Under the pieces are notes generated by a model. That model was not told where the DNA came from, did no database searches, and was given only the letters and a program-made list of their open reading frames with translations. This document shows positions 34,976 to 44,686 of a stretch of 51,282 nucleotides of DNA, one piece after another (the stretch's first letter is position 1; every line of letters starts with the position of its first letter). The translations under genes were made by a program, and so were the position numbers. Location of the stretch: contig JAISAQ010000044.1 in NCBI GenBank assembly GCA_031266775.1, positions 1 to 51,282 on the forward strand. Direction: 5' to 3'. Source of the DNA: Treponema sp. (GTDB lineage Bacteria > Spirochaetota > Spirochaetia > Treponematales > Breznakiellaceae).

Positions 34976-34982
34976 GGGAATC

Positions 34983-35876
34983 ATGAAACGGATTACAGGG
35001 CGAAAGCCTGAAATGTGCATCGCCGCGTTTCTCCTTGCGGCGGCCGCTCTTGCCGCGGCGGAGGTGGACATAGAAGGGGCGGTTGAATGGGACGCAATGG
35101 AGATAAGCGCGTCGGTTTCCCTGGATTTGGCCTCGGCGGGCATCAAACTGCCTTCGGGGAGGCTTCAGGCAGAGGCCATTGTGGAAGGCGAATACCTAAG
35201 GCTCCTAAGGCCGGCCATTCTTTCCCTTCCCGTTGATTCATCTTCCACACTGGAGGATCTGATACGGCGGGGGGAATACAGCCTCGCGAAGGCGGAAAAC
35301 CTCGCGCTGGGGGCGCGGACGGTTCCCCCTTCCCTTTCCACCGATCTGTCAAAAATGCTGTCCCGCTATTTCCTCAGCCTTTCGGGGCTCAGCGCGGAAC
35401 TGATGCGCCACAGCCGTCAGGCGGAAATTCCCCACGTACTTGCCGCCGCCTCCGTTCCCGCCTACACGGGGATCATCATCATCGCGGCGGAGGAGCTTCC
35501 CGTCCACGGAACAAACAGGCGCGAGCGGCCGCTGCCCTGCCTTTTTCCCAAAATTTGGGATACGGACATGAACCTCATCTACGAGCGGAACATGCTTGAT
35601 CCTTCGCTTAAAACCATGGTCCGCTACGCGCCCCAGTCGGCCGTCTTCCGGGAAACCCCTTCGGGGCTGACCGGGGAAATAGCCGGCCTTGTCGGCGGTA
35701 ATCCCCTGCGCATCCTGGCCCGCGGGATCTTCGGCAGACGGCCCGCGGATTACATCATCGACAGGGAAGACAGTCTAGCCATCATCTCTTCCGAATCAAA
35801 CAGGCGGCTCCTGGGCGAAGGCAGGGTGGTGATAGTGCTTGACGACAGGGATCTGAAAAGCCCCCTTGTTCCGTGA
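34983..35876 (+). CDS. Secreted protein of unknown function, LPP20-like
   Basis: 297 residues. Signal peptide MCIAAFLLAAAALAAAE. The centre has YTGIIIIAAEELPVHG, then PCLFPKIWDTDMNLIYERNM, resembling the TGLIIDA ... PKIYD ... VY pattern of LPP20-like secreted proteins; this match is tentative. It begins 7 nt after the transglycosylase stop. Its own stop overlaps the GTG of the TerB-domain gene by 4 nt (GTGA), so it is coupled to the putative defence operon despite being an exported protein. Confidence 0.65.
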   Translation: MKRITGRKPEMCIAAFLLAAAALAAAEVDIEGAVEWDAMEISASVSLDLASAGIKLPSGRLQAEAIVEGEYLRLLRPAILSLPVDSSSTLEDLIRRGEYSLAKAENLALGARTVPPSLSTDLSKMLSRYFLSLSGLSAELMRHSRQAEIPHVLAAASVPAYTGIIIIAAEELPVHGTNRRERPLPCLFPKIWDTDMNLIYERNMLDPSLKTMVRYAPQSAVFRETPSGLTGEIAGLVGGNPLRILARGIFGRRPADYIIDREDSLAIISSESNRRLLGEGRVVIVLDDRDLKSPLVP

Positions 35877-38800
35877 CATCACCCCGCGGTCCATATCGAA
35901 TCATCGACAGGCCTTTTTTTATTCTTGAATACTCAAAGGGAACCTTTATACGGAAACTTCCCAAAGGCGTCCGCGATCTTGGCGGCGGCTTTTTCCGCGA
36001 AGGAGACACGGTGTGGCGTCTGCCCGGGGCGGAAGGGCATCCGCTTGCAGAAAAGATCATCCGCGGCAGGGCGCTGCTTTCGCTTCTGCGAAGCGGCGAT
36101 TATGTCCTTGCCGTTTCGCCTCCCCTTCCCGCGGAAAACGAAGACCGCCTTACGGAACTTGCGCTTGTGCCCGGCGCCGGGGGAATTCCGCGCGGGCGGG
36201 AAAACGGGGAAAGGGACGTTCCCCTCGAGCCTGTATACATAGAAATACGGGAAGACGGCGATCCGGCCTCATGGCTTCCCCTGGAAGATCTTCCCTGCCA
36301 CCGCTACTGCCGGGGCTTTGTCCATGAAATAATGGACGGAAAAACCATGGACGAACTTCTTGCTGCCTGGGGCGTCCCGGCCGGGACGGGCCCCCGGAAC
36401 GCCGGAGACATTTCCCCTGACGGAAAAACCGTCCGGGGAAGACTCGTCCTTAGAGGCGAAGACATTCCCCGTTTCTTTGACGCCCGGCGGGATCTTGTCC
36501 GCCGTTTCGGCGACGCAAAACTCCGAGGCTATTTTTCGGAAGAATCGCTGTTTGTCCCGCCGCGCTCCCTTTCCTTTGTGTACACGGCGGAACAGGCGCC
36601 GCTCCGGGAGGAAACGGAAGTCCCGGACGCCGGCGTGCGGGCCTTTCCGTCCCTGAAATACGGCGGCAGGCGCTACCGGGCCCCCGAGGTTTCCGCCCTC
36701 ATGGAAAGGGAGTACGTGCTCCTTGACGACAGGTGGGCGCGGAGAGAAGACCTTGAGGAAGCCGGCCTTCTTCCCCTGGGGTACTACGCCGGGGGAATTC
36801 CCCTTGCAAGCTTTAAGCCGGGGCCGGCGGACATCATATTCCGGGAAGGAAACGGGCCGGCGGGTTTTCTTCCCTTTGAGTGGAAAACGGAGCTCTGGAA
36901 AAGCGGGAGGAAAACAGACGGATCTTTTCAGGCTACGGACGTTTTCAGGGCCCATGTAGCGTTCCTGAGATTTTTTGGTTTTTCAGGCGGCGCCGTCATT
37001 CGTGGGCGGCGGGAACAGGCTGAATGCCTGGCCTCCCTTGTGGCGGATCTTTCAAACGAAACGGGAACGGCGCTTGTTCTTGCGGACCGCGCCTGTTACG
37101 AATTGTACCTCCAGAAGCTGCCCGCGTTCAAAAACGCCCCTTCCCGTATAACTATGGCCTTTTACGGCGATCCCGCCGGAAACCCCCGAGGTTTCGATCT
37201 TGTCGTGCTGCTTGAACCGGAAGATCCCCCGGACGAGGCGTTGTACACCCTTTCCGCGCGGCAGCCGCCTGCGCTTAACGCCCCCGTTGTCCTGGGAATT
37301 TTTTCCGATCCCTTTGAGGCTTCCGGGGGAAAGGGCGGCGGAATGAGGCTTAAAAGCGGCATACGGAACATGCTGGGCATCAGGGACGAGCGGCTTGACA
37401 AATACCTGGTACGAAGGATGAATGTTCCCCTCCCCCTTCCCGAACCGGCCGGAAAACAGCGCGGAGAAAAGGAGGCTGAGACAGGCGGAAGACGGCGGAC
37501 CATACTGAGGCCCCCCCGCCCGCCTGAGAACTGCCCTTTGGACGCCTCGCCGGAACGGCGCGGTATCGTCCTCTTTTCGGACAGGGTGAAATTCAAAAAA
37601 CTCCCGGCCGCGGACCTGCTCACCGAACTTTCCCGTATCAACGACACGGGAGAAAAATCGCCCTATGTTCCCCTGCGATCTTTCCGCCGGGACCCCTCCT
37701 TTGATTCGCTTAACGGGGAACAGGCGCGCTATTTTTTTTACTGGCGCGGCGAAGTAAGGCGGCGGGGGAAAACGGGCGGCCCCCTTCCCGCGGCCGGGGA
37801 AGATTACATACGCCTTTACGCGCGCGAACTCATACTCGCCATGGGCGGCGGGGAAGGGATCGCGGCCTTCCGGGAACTCCTTGAACTTTGGACAGGCTAC
37901 CGGGGAGATTTTCCCGGAATGGACGGGTATTTCCCCGCGTGGCTCCTTGATTTTGCCGCGCTCTACGAAATCGAGGGTGATGCCCTTCCCCTCCTCCTTC
38001 CCCTTGTTCCTTCCATAAATGCGGAAAACACGGAAGGCGGCGGAGGCGTTCCCGGCATTCTTGCCGATCTCCATATCCACAGCCGCTTTATAGACGGGAA
38101 CAACGCCGTCAGGTTTGAGGATATACGGATCCTGACAGGCGAAGCCCCGGAAGAAATTGTCCAGGTCCTTAACGCCGTAGACCGTTTCCTCAGGGAAAAT
38201 TTCAGGCTGCGTTTTTTTACCTTTTTTTATCCTCCCGGATCGCACAGGGAAAAGAGGGACGCCTTTGACGGGCTGGGAGGCGCGGGATCTTCCTCGTATA
38301 CCGCCGAATGGATCTCCTTTTCCCGCCACCGGCCCCTTCTGGAATTCCTTGAGACGCTGAAGAACCACCTGGAATTCCGCCTTGGCATTAAGGCGGGGAT
38401 AAACCGGAAGCCGCTTGCCGAACCGTGGAAAAGCATAGCCGAAGGGGCGCTTGGCGGCGTTTTACAGCCCCGGGTGATCCCCATAGCCAGGCAGCACGTA
38501 CGGCCCGAACGGCTTGAAAGACTCAGAAAGGAATCGGAGGAGATTCGGGAACTTCTTGCCCCGCCCGTCACTGGCCCTCCGCGTGGGGAAGACCCGCCCG
38601 CCGAAATACCGCCGTTTACGGTGATACCGCCATTTTCTGTAATACCGCAGTTCACCGAATCATCCGGCGCGGAACAAAAAACGCCGCCGGTACGGCCTCC
38701 GCCGGCAGAACCGCCGACGCCGGAACCGGGAGAGGCCCGGCCGGATCTTGGCCGTTTTTTTTCGGCGTTAAGTGAAACCGAAAGAACGGCCCTTTCCATT

Positions 38801-39043
38801 CTGCGCGGCGGGAACAGGGCGGATTTTTGGGCCTTCGCAAGGCGGAACGGGATCATGCCGGATCTTCTTATAGACGGGATCAACGCGCGTTTCGGGGATC
38901 TTTTTGGGGATCTTCTTGTTAACGTCATGGACGAAGGGCCTGAAATTCAGGCAGAATACAGGGAGGAACTGGATCGTCTCTTTAAAACGGAAACGGAGCG
39001 GCATGAACGATATTCCAAAACGGATAAGCACGGCAATACTTAA
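35873..39043 (+). CDS. sngA: TerB-domain protein of a Shango-like defence operon
   Basis: 1056 residues from a GTG overlapping the previous stop. A TerB N-type domain lies at ~585-690: YVPLRSFRRDPSFDSLNGEQ, then RYFFYWRGEVRR and DYIRLYARELI. A TerB C-type domain lies at ~960-1035 (LSETERTALSILRGG, MPDLLIDGINARFGDLFGD). Between them is a Pro-rich linker (~890-955). Residues ~355-490 resemble a SNF2 helicase N-lobe without a Walker A Lys: RAHVAFLRFFGFSGGAVI, TALVLADRACYEL, GFDLVVLLEPED and LGIFSDPF. The next gene starts 41 nt inside its end. By family it is the TerB component of Shango; the exact role is not known to me. The symbol is by analogy. Confidence 0.75.
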   Translation: MTSPRGPYRIIDRPFFILEYSKGTFIRKLPKGVRDLGGGFFREGDTVWRLPGAEGHPLAEKIIRGRALLSLLRSGDYVLAVSPPLPAENEDRLTELALVPGAGGIPRGRENGERDVPLEPVYIEIREDGDPASWLPLEDLPCHRYCRGFVHEIMDGKTMDELLAAWGVPAGTGPRNAGDISPDGKTVRGRLVLRGEDIPRFFDARRDLVRRFGDAKLRGYFSEESLFVPPRSLSFVYTAEQAPLREETEVPDAGVRAFPSLKYGGRRYRAPEVSALMEREYVLLDDRWARREDLEEAGLLPLGYYAGGIPLASFKPGPADIIFREGNGPAGFLPFEWKTELWKSGRKTDGSFQATDVFRAHVAFLRFFGFSGGAVIRGRREQAECLASLVADLSNETGTALVLADRACYELYLQKLPAFKNAPSRITMAFYGDPAGNPRGFDLVVLLEPEDPPDEALYTLSARQPPALNAPVVLGIFSDPFEASGGKGGGMRLKSGIRNMLGIRDERLDKYLVRRMNVPLPLPEPAGKQRGEKEAETGGRRRTILRPPRPPENCPLDASPERRGIVLFSDRVKFKKLPAADLLTELSRINDTGEKSPYVPLRSFRRDPSFDSLNGEQARYFFYWRGEVRRRGKTGGPLPAAGEDYIRLYARELILAMGGGEGIAAFRELLELWTGYRGDFPGMDGYFPAWLLDFAALYEIEGDALPLLLPLVPSINAENTEGGGGVPGILADLHIHSRFIDGNNAVRFEDIRILTGEAPEEIVQVLNAVDRFLRENFRLRFFTFFYPPGSHREKRDAFDGLGGAGSSSYTAEWISFSRHRPLLEFLETLKNHLEFRLGIKAGINRKPLAEPWKSIAEGALGGVLQPRVIPIARQHVRPERLERLRKESEEIRELLAPPVTGPPRGEDPPAEIPPFTVIPPFSVIPQFTESSGAEQKTPPVRPPPAEPPTPEPGEARPDLGRFFSALSETERTALSILRGGNRADFWAFARRNGIMPDLLIDGINARFGDLFGDLLVNVMDEGPEIQAEYREELDRLFKTETERHERYSKTDKHGNT

Positions 39044-40322
39044 TTCGCTTTCGGCCGGGGTGGTGCCCCGCATAGGCCTTGAATACATCGCGGTGGGCCG
39101 GAAACGGGAGCTTGAAACCATACTCCGCGATCTTGAAAACCTGGGACAGGGCGCGTCGGTCTTCCGCTTCATTACGGGCCGCTACGGCAGCGGCAAGAGC
39201 TTTTTTCTTCAGGCCGTCAGAAACTACGCAATGGAAAACAACTTCCTTACAGCCGACGCGGATCTTTCCCCGGAAAAGCGGCTTTCAGGCTCAAACAGGG
39301 CGGGGCTTGAAACCTACCGGGAACTTGCGGGAAGGCTTTCCACCAAACTGCGGCCGGACGGGGGGGCGCTTGAACCGCTCCTTCAACGCTGGATCAATTC
39401 GATACGGATGGAACTGGCGCGGGACGGCGCGGAACCGGGAGGCGGAGCGGGCCCGTCTCTGGGGGATTTTTCCCCCGCGCTTGAACGGCGCATCTTTGAA
39501 ACGCTTGCCGAAATGGAAGAAATGGCGCACGGCTATGATTTTGCCGCCGCCGTCGCGTGCTATTACCGCGCTTTTGCCGCGGGGGACGATGAAAAGCAGA
39601 ACGCCGCCCTGAGGTGGCTCCGCGGTGAATTTTCCACCCGGACCGAGGCCAGGGCCTTTTTCCCCGCGGGAGAAATCATAACCGACGACAACTGGTACAG
39701 TTATCTCAAACTGCTGGGGGCCTTTGCCTCCCGTACCGGATACCGGGGGCTCCTTGTGTTTATTGACGAAGGGGTGAACCTCTACAAGATCACCAACAGG
39801 CAGTCCAGGGAAAAAAACTACGAAAGGCTCCTTACCATGTTCAACGACGCCATGCAGGGAAAAACCGAACGGATGGGAATCTACATGTCGGGAACCCCCC
39901 GCTTTATCGAAGACGACAGGAGGGGGCTTGCAAGCTACCCCGCGCTCAAAAGCCGCCTTGAAGACAACCGCTTCGCCAGGGAGGGATACTCCGTTTCCGA
40001 AAGCCCCGTACTCAAACTTGCCCCTCTTGCCAGGGAGGAAATTCACGTCCTTCTGGAACGGCTCCGGGACATACACTCAGGCCACTGGGGATACGAAAGT
40101 TCCCTGGGCGGCCGGGAAATAGAGGCGTTTATAGACCTCGCCTTTTCCGTTCCCGGTGCGGAAGAATTTATTACCCCACGGGAAATCGCAAGGGACTTTC
40201 TTGGCCTTTTGGGTATACTCCGCGACGATCCCCGCCTGAGCTTCGACACCATGGTGTACCGCGACGGCTACCGGGTAAAGGGCAGCCCCGGAGATCCGGG
40301 TTACGCGGAATTTGAAGCGTAG
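39003..40322 (+). CDS. sngB: BrxC/BrxD-type P-loop ATPase of the Shango-like operon
   Basis: 439 residues from the ATG at 39003, which has GGAG 5 nt upstream and gives the family's normal N-terminus (RISTAILNSLSAGVVPR). Walker A is TGRYGSGKSFFLQ (Lys 65). Walker B is LLVFIDEGVNLYK (~250). MSGTPRFIEDDRRGLASY followed by ALKSRL is a signature of the DUF2791/BrxC-BrxD ATPases, linked to phage-defence systems. It overlaps the TerB gene by 41 nt and is followed by the helicase 2 nt later, so the three are tightly coupled. Confidence 0.8.
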   Translation: MNDIPKRISTAILNSLSAGVVPRIGLEYIAVGRKRELETILRDLENLGQGASVFRFITGRYGSGKSFFLQAVRNYAMENNFLTADADLSPEKRLSGSNRAGLETYRELAGRLSTKLRPDGGALEPLLQRWINSIRMELARDGAEPGGGAGPSLGDFSPALERRIFETLAEMEEMAHGYDFAAAVACYYRAFAAGDDEKQNAALRWLRGEFSTRTEARAFFPAGEIITDDNWYSYLKLLGAFASRTGYRGLLVFIDEGVNLYKITNRQSREKNYERLLTMFNDAMQGKTERMGIYMSGTPRFIEDDRRGLASYPALKSRLEDNRFAREGYSVSESPVLKLAPLAREEIHVLLERLRDIHSGHWGYESSLGGREIEAFIDLAFSVPGAEEFITPREIARDFLGLLGILRDDPRLSFDTMVYRDGYRVKGSPGDPGYAEFEA

Positions 40323-40324
40323 GA

Positions 40325-42577
40325 ATGTCTTCTTTTTCCCGCCTTGCGCCCTTTGTACGCGAATACATCTACGAAAAAAAGTGGGGCGCCCTGAGGGACA
40401 TACAGGAAAAGGCCGCCGCCGCCGTTCTTGACGGGGAAGGACACGTCCTTATCGCGGCCGCCACCGCTTCGGGAAAAACCGAGGCGGCCTTTTTCCCCAT
40501 CCTCTCGCTCCTTGTACGGCGAAAAGCCGGGGACGGGGCGGCGGGAGGCGGCGGGGCACAGTCCCCCGGAATAAGCGTCCTGTGCATCAGCCCGCTCAAG
40601 GCGCTTATCAACGATCAGGCGGAACGGCTCCATCCGCTTGCGGCGCGGGCGGGAATACCCCTAAGGCGCTGGCACGGAGACGCGCCGCAAAGCGGCAAGA
40701 AGAAGCTCCTTGAAGATCCCGAAGGAATTCTGCAGATCACCCCTGAATCCCTTGAAGCCCTGCTGCTCCTTAATCCCGGAAAAATACCTTTCCTCTTTTC
40801 CGCCCTTGCCTTTGTTGTCATAGACGAAGTTCACGCGTTTATGGGAAGCGACAGGGGAAGCCAGATCCTCTGCCAGCTTGCCCGCATCAGGGCCGCCGCC
40901 GGGGAAAAAGGCGGGGAACCCCGTCGCATAGGACTTTCGGCAAGCCTTGGAGATTACGGAGAAGCCATGCGCTGGCTTTCCGCCGGAAGCGAAAAAAACG
41001 CCGTCCTTGTAGACGACAGGGAAACAAAACGCCGCCTCCGCATAGGGCTTGATTATTTTCAGGCGGAACGCGGCGGGGAAAAGGATTATTACGGGGCGCT
41101 GTACCGTGAAACCAGGGGAAAGCGTTCCATCATCTTTACCAACAGCCGCCTTGAAGCCGAAGAGACCGCCGCCGCCCTGCGCGCCTTTTCGGCGGAACGG
41201 CGCGGCGGAGACCTTTACAGCGTACACCACGGCAGCATGGCCGCGCACACACGCGAGAGAACCGAGCGCGAACTCAGGGAAAGTTCCCGGCCGGTTACCA
41301 CAGTGGCTACCGCCACGCTGGAACTGGGAATAGACACGGGGTCCCTGGACCGCATCATACAGATAGGGCCGCCCGCCGGCGTTTCCGCCTTTGTCCAGCG
41401 GCTGGGCCGTTCGGGAAGAAGAACAGGCACGGCGGAAATCTACTTCACGTTCCTTGAGGAAAGGCGTGAGGAACGCGCCGGATGCGGCCCGGCGCGTATC
41501 CCGTGGGATCTTCTTAAAACCATTGCCGTTATAGAACTTTACCTCAGGGACAAATGGATAGAGGACGCGCCGGAACAGCCCCTGCCGTTGAGCCTCCTCT
41601 GCCATCAAACCCTGAGCGTCCTTGCGTCCCGGGGCGAACACACAAAAAAGGCGCTTTCCGGCCTCATACTCTCGTTCCCCTGTTTTGCCGGAGTAAGCGG
41701 CGAAGACTTCGAAGAACTCACCGGGAGCCTTATTGCTTCCCGCGTTATCGAAGAAACGGAAGAAGGCGCCCTGATTCTGGGCGTCGAAGGGGAACGTTAC
41801 ACCGGCCACTACTCGTTTTATTCGATCTTCACGGGCAGCGCCGAATACCGCGTCCTGGAGGGGGAACGTGAACTGGGAAAGGTGAATTACCTTCCCCCGG
41901 TGGGAAGCGGCATCATCCTTGGGGGAATATCAAGGCGCGTACAAAGCGTCGATCCCCGCCGCCGCGAAATACGGGTCGTCCCCGGCGAGGCGGGAAGCGT
42001 CCGCGTCTGGCGGGGCGGAGGACAGGAAACACACAACCGTGTGGCCCGCCGCATGAAGGAGATCCTTGAGGAAGAGGAAGACGGCGGCTATCCCTATCTT
42101 TTCCCTTCCGCCCGTTCCCGCCTCGATGAGGCCCGCCGCCTTTTCAGGGAACAGGATTCAGGCCCGCTCTTTGTACCGGCGCCAGGCGGCGTGGACAAAG
42201 GCATCTCAAACGGCGCGGACAGGAACGGCTCAGGCGGCAGCTTCTTTTTTTTCCCCTGGCTTGGAAGCCGGGCCATGCGGACGCTTACCCTTCTTGTACA
42301 GGCCGGACAGTTCCGCGCGCCGCTGGGCATTCGTTCCGCCGTAAGGGAAAACGACTTTGCGCTGCGCGTGGATTCCGCCCTTCCCATTCCCCGCTTCCGG
42401 GAGGAACTGAGGAACATCCTTGCATCCCCGGATGCGCCCCCTTTTCCCGTACAGGCGGATCAAATTCCCCTTACCGGAAAATTCGACATGCTCCTTCCGC
42501 CCCGCCTGCTTGTAAAACAGTACGCCGCCAACATGCTGGACTGGAGGGGGACACGGCCGCTGCTTGAGATCCTGTGA
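40325..42577 (+). CDS. sngC: Lhr-like DEAD/DEAH helicase of the Shango-like operon
   Basis: 750 residues. SF2 motifs: I AAATASGKTEAA (Lys 51), Ia CISPLKALINDQAERL, II VVIDEVHAFMGSDRG, III LSASLGD, IV SIIFTNSRLEAEE, V TATLELGIDTGSLDRIIQ and VI FVQRLGRSGRRTG. The order and the IQIGPPAGVSAFVQRLGRSG block place it with Lhr/BrxHI helicases. The C-terminal ~370 residues hold the Lhr-type extension. It should be an ATP-driven nucleic-acid translocase. Last gene of the operon; the next gene is convergent. Confidence 0.88.
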   Translation: MSSFSRLAPFVREYIYEKKWGALRDIQEKAAAAVLDGEGHVLIAAATASGKTEAAFFPILSLLVRRKAGDGAAGGGGAQSPGISVLCISPLKALINDQAERLHPLAARAGIPLRRWHGDAPQSGKKKLLEDPEGILQITPESLEALLLLNPGKIPFLFSALAFVVIDEVHAFMGSDRGSQILCQLARIRAAAGEKGGEPRRIGLSASLGDYGEAMRWLSAGSEKNAVLVDDRETKRRLRIGLDYFQAERGGEKDYYGALYRETRGKRSIIFTNSRLEAEETAAALRAFSAERRGGDLYSVHHGSMAAHTRERTERELRESSRPVTTVATATLELGIDTGSLDRIIQIGPPAGVSAFVQRLGRSGRRTGTAEIYFTFLEERREERAGCGPARIPWDLLKTIAVIELYLRDKWIEDAPEQPLPLSLLCHQTLSVLASRGEHTKKALSGLILSFPCFAGVSGEDFEELTGSLIASRVIEETEEGALILGVEGERYTGHYSFYSIFTGSAEYRVLEGERELGKVNYLPPVGSGIILGGISRRVQSVDPRRREIRVVPGEAGSVRVWRGGGQETHNRVARRMKEILEEEEDGGYPYLFPSARSRLDEARRLFREQDSGPLFVPAPGGVDKGISNGADRNGSGGSFFFFPWLGSRAMRTLTLLVQAGQFRAPLGIRSAVRENDFALRVDSALPIPRFREELRNILASPDAPPFPVQADQIPLTGKFDMLLPPRLLVKQYAANMLDWRGTRPLLEIL

Positions 42578-42604
42578 AGCGCCCGGACAGGGCCGCCGGC
42601 GCGT

Positions 42605-44686
42605 TTACCGCAGGCCCGTTTCGGCGTTTTTCCCGAACTGCCAGCCTACGCCCAGAGTGGGCCTAAATATGCCGTGAATTTTCTTCCCAAAGGAAGTGGT
42701 AAAGTCAAGTCCCGCCTCGGCGTACAGGCTCCTCCAGAAAAAGTACTGTACCGAAATACCGGTGTTTATGGCAAAAGGAATTTCAAGATCGCCGTTATCT
42801 TCACCAATATCATAGGGATTCGAAATGCCGATTCCCGCCCGTACGTTAAGACGCAGGGATTCCGTCAGGATTCGCTGGTACAGAATATCAAAAAATCCGG
42901 CGCTCATGATGGATACTTCGCTGTAATCCTCCGCCCACTCCTCCCTGTTCAGGTGTTCAAGAAAATACAGGTTGAATTCCAGGCCCAGCCTGTCTTTATT
43001 CCACCTGTAGGGAATATACGCGGCGCGAAGATAAAAGCCGCCGGGGTTAAAGGGCCGCAGAACCGTCATGGGAGGCCTGTAGGTTTCGTACAAAGGCGCC
43101 TGTTGATACACCATATAAGACCCGCCGTAGCCGTTGGGAATAAAGGCAAAAGAGTCGGCGTAATCCATGTGGGCCCCCTCCGTCCGGTTGATGCCGTAAT
43201 ACGGAACCATGGGCGCCCAGCCCGCCGAAAGGGTGTACTCGTCCTTTATTTTGTCGGTAACCGGGACCGAAGGATCTTCCCCCCGTTTAATGGCGCTTTT
43301 TACTTCGGCGGATTCCGCCCATCTCCCGGTCTGCCACCCTATGCCCACGGACGGGCGTATCATGAAATGATAGACCGACAGCATGTACTGGAAATTTATC
43401 CCGGCCTCAAAGAACAGGTTCTTCCAGGCAAAAAACTGCGCCGAAAAACCGAAATTAAGCAGCAGCCCCCAGGAGTCATCGGATACGTCCCGCAAATTTG
43501 AATAATCATACCCAAACATGTTTTGCATGAGAGCATCAACAAATTTGTCATTAGGACTTTTTTCGTAATGGTAATTCGCGCCGCCGCCGGCGCCGGCCCG
43601 CGCGTTAAGCTGCCATCTGTCGGTCAGGGGGTATTGATACAACAGATTGGCATACGCCGCCGATACATACGAGAAGAAACTTCCCGGGCCGTCGTTGGTC
43701 ATACGCCATTCATTGTCCCCCAGAAAATCAACTTCCCCCTCAAGGCCAAAGAGCCCTATTTTGGTTTTAACGGGAAGCCATGCAGTCCGGATATAGGCGC
43801 CTGCGGGATTAAAAAGATCCACCTTCTGCCGCATGCTCCTCCCCATAAAACTGTTAAGGCTTCTATCATTACCAAGATAACCGGCATAACTGGCATAATA
43901 CAGTTCGTTCAAAAGAGCCGGGCTCATATACCTATACCGGGAATTTTGATAGTCAAAGGCCGCTATAAGGGGAGCGTAGCCGAACGACACGGTAAAATCA
44001 TTGCCCTTCCTGAAGCCTGTCTGCACCCTGCCAAGAGAAGCCCACAGCCCGCCGGGATTACGGACAAAAACGTCGTACATGTCCTTCCTTAACGTTTTGC
44101 GGTTAAAGAGAAGTTCAGCCCGGCCGCCGTCCACTACCGTTACAGAGTCGGGACGCAAAACGTCCCTGCGCACCGACAGCTCAATTCCCGACCAGTCGAA
44201 ATTCCTCCGGTGCTTTACCAGGGCGAACTCGGACTCGGGGAAAAAATTGAGGCCCGTGACGGTAATGGTCCCGTCCGGTTTGGCTATGTCGTAGTAGAGA
44301 CCGTAAAAAGGCTGGTAGTTTTCAACTTCAGGCTGCACCGCGGCAAGAACCTGAAACTCCTGCCAGTCCGACAGCCCCTCGGCAAGGCCCATCCTGTTGT
44401 ACGACGTGATCCGGTAACGGTAGGAACCGGAACCAAGGAAAACCTCAACCCGCGTTTCATCGGCGGTAAGCGCGTCAACAGGAACAAAAACGCCTTCCTC
44501 AAACTTTTCAAACTCAAGCGTGTAGTACAGGGCGTCCGGAACGGCGGGAAAGACAATAATCTGGGATATCTGAAACTCCCCGTTTCTTTTGATTACACGG
44601 GTTTCACCCGCTTCCTGGGCCGTAACGAAGCGGGAAAAAACAGCGACAAAGCAGAGGAAAAAAACTGTTCGCCTAAGGACGGCCAT
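42605..44686 (-). CDS. Outer-membrane beta-barrel protein with N-terminal fibronectin-like domain
   Basis: 693 residues from the ATG at 44686, with GGGGG 7 nt upstream. Signal peptide FFLCFVAVFSRFVTAQE. Residues ~25-115 form a fibronectin-like sandwich (YYTLEFEKFEEGVF, YRYRITSYNRMG). The rest consists of two similar halves of amphipathic strands; compare FFAWKNLFFEAGINFQYM and PSVGIGWQTGRWAE with FFWRSLYAEAGLDFTTSF and PTLGVGWQFGKNAE. This suggests an internal duplication of a barrel. The start overlaps the FecR gene by 14 nt. Probably a surface channel or receptor. Confidence 0.75.
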   Translation of the reverse strand: MAVLRRTVFFLCFVAVFSRFVTAQEAGETRVIKRNGEFQISQIIVFPAVPDALYYTLEFEKFEEGVFVPVDALTADETRVEVFLGSGSYRYRITSYNRMGLAEGLSDWQEFQVLAAVQPEVENYQPFYGLYYDIAKPDGTITVTGLNFFPESEFALVKHRRNFDWSGIELSVRRDVLRPDSVTVVDGGRAELLFNRKTLRKDMYDVFVRNPGGLWASLGRVQTGFRKGNDFTVSFGYAPLIAAFDYQNSRYRYMSPALLNELYYASYAGYLGNDRSLNSFMGRSMRQKVDLFNPAGAYIRTAWLPVKTKIGLFGLEGEVDFLGDNEWRMTNDGPGSFFSYVSAAYANLLYQYPLTDRWQLNARAGAGGGANYHYEKSPNDKFVDALMQNMFGYDYSNLRDVSDDSWGLLLNFGFSAQFFAWKNLFFEAGINFQYMLSVYHFMIRPSVGIGWQTGRWAESAEVKSAIKRGEDPSVPVTDKIKDEYTLSAGWAPMVPYYGINRTEGAHMDYADSFAFIPNGYGGSYMVYQQAPLYETYRPPMTVLRPFNPGGFYLRAAYIPYRWNKDRLGLEFNLYFLEHLNREEWAEDYSEVSIMSAGFFDILYQRILTESLRLNVRAGIGISNPYDIGEDNGDLEIPFAINTGISVQYFFWRSLYAEAGLDFTTSFGKKIHGIFRPTLGVGWQFGKNAETGLR

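Noticed and set aside
37052..38368. 438-residue minus-strand frame
   Set aside because: Antisense to the TerB-domain gene, no domain recognised, basic low-complexity composition.
35873..42577. BREX system
   Set aside because: Although BrxD-like ATPase and BrxHI-like helicase are present, no PglX methyltransferase, PglZ, BrxC, BrxA or BrxB is seen in the window; the TerB partner fits Shango better.
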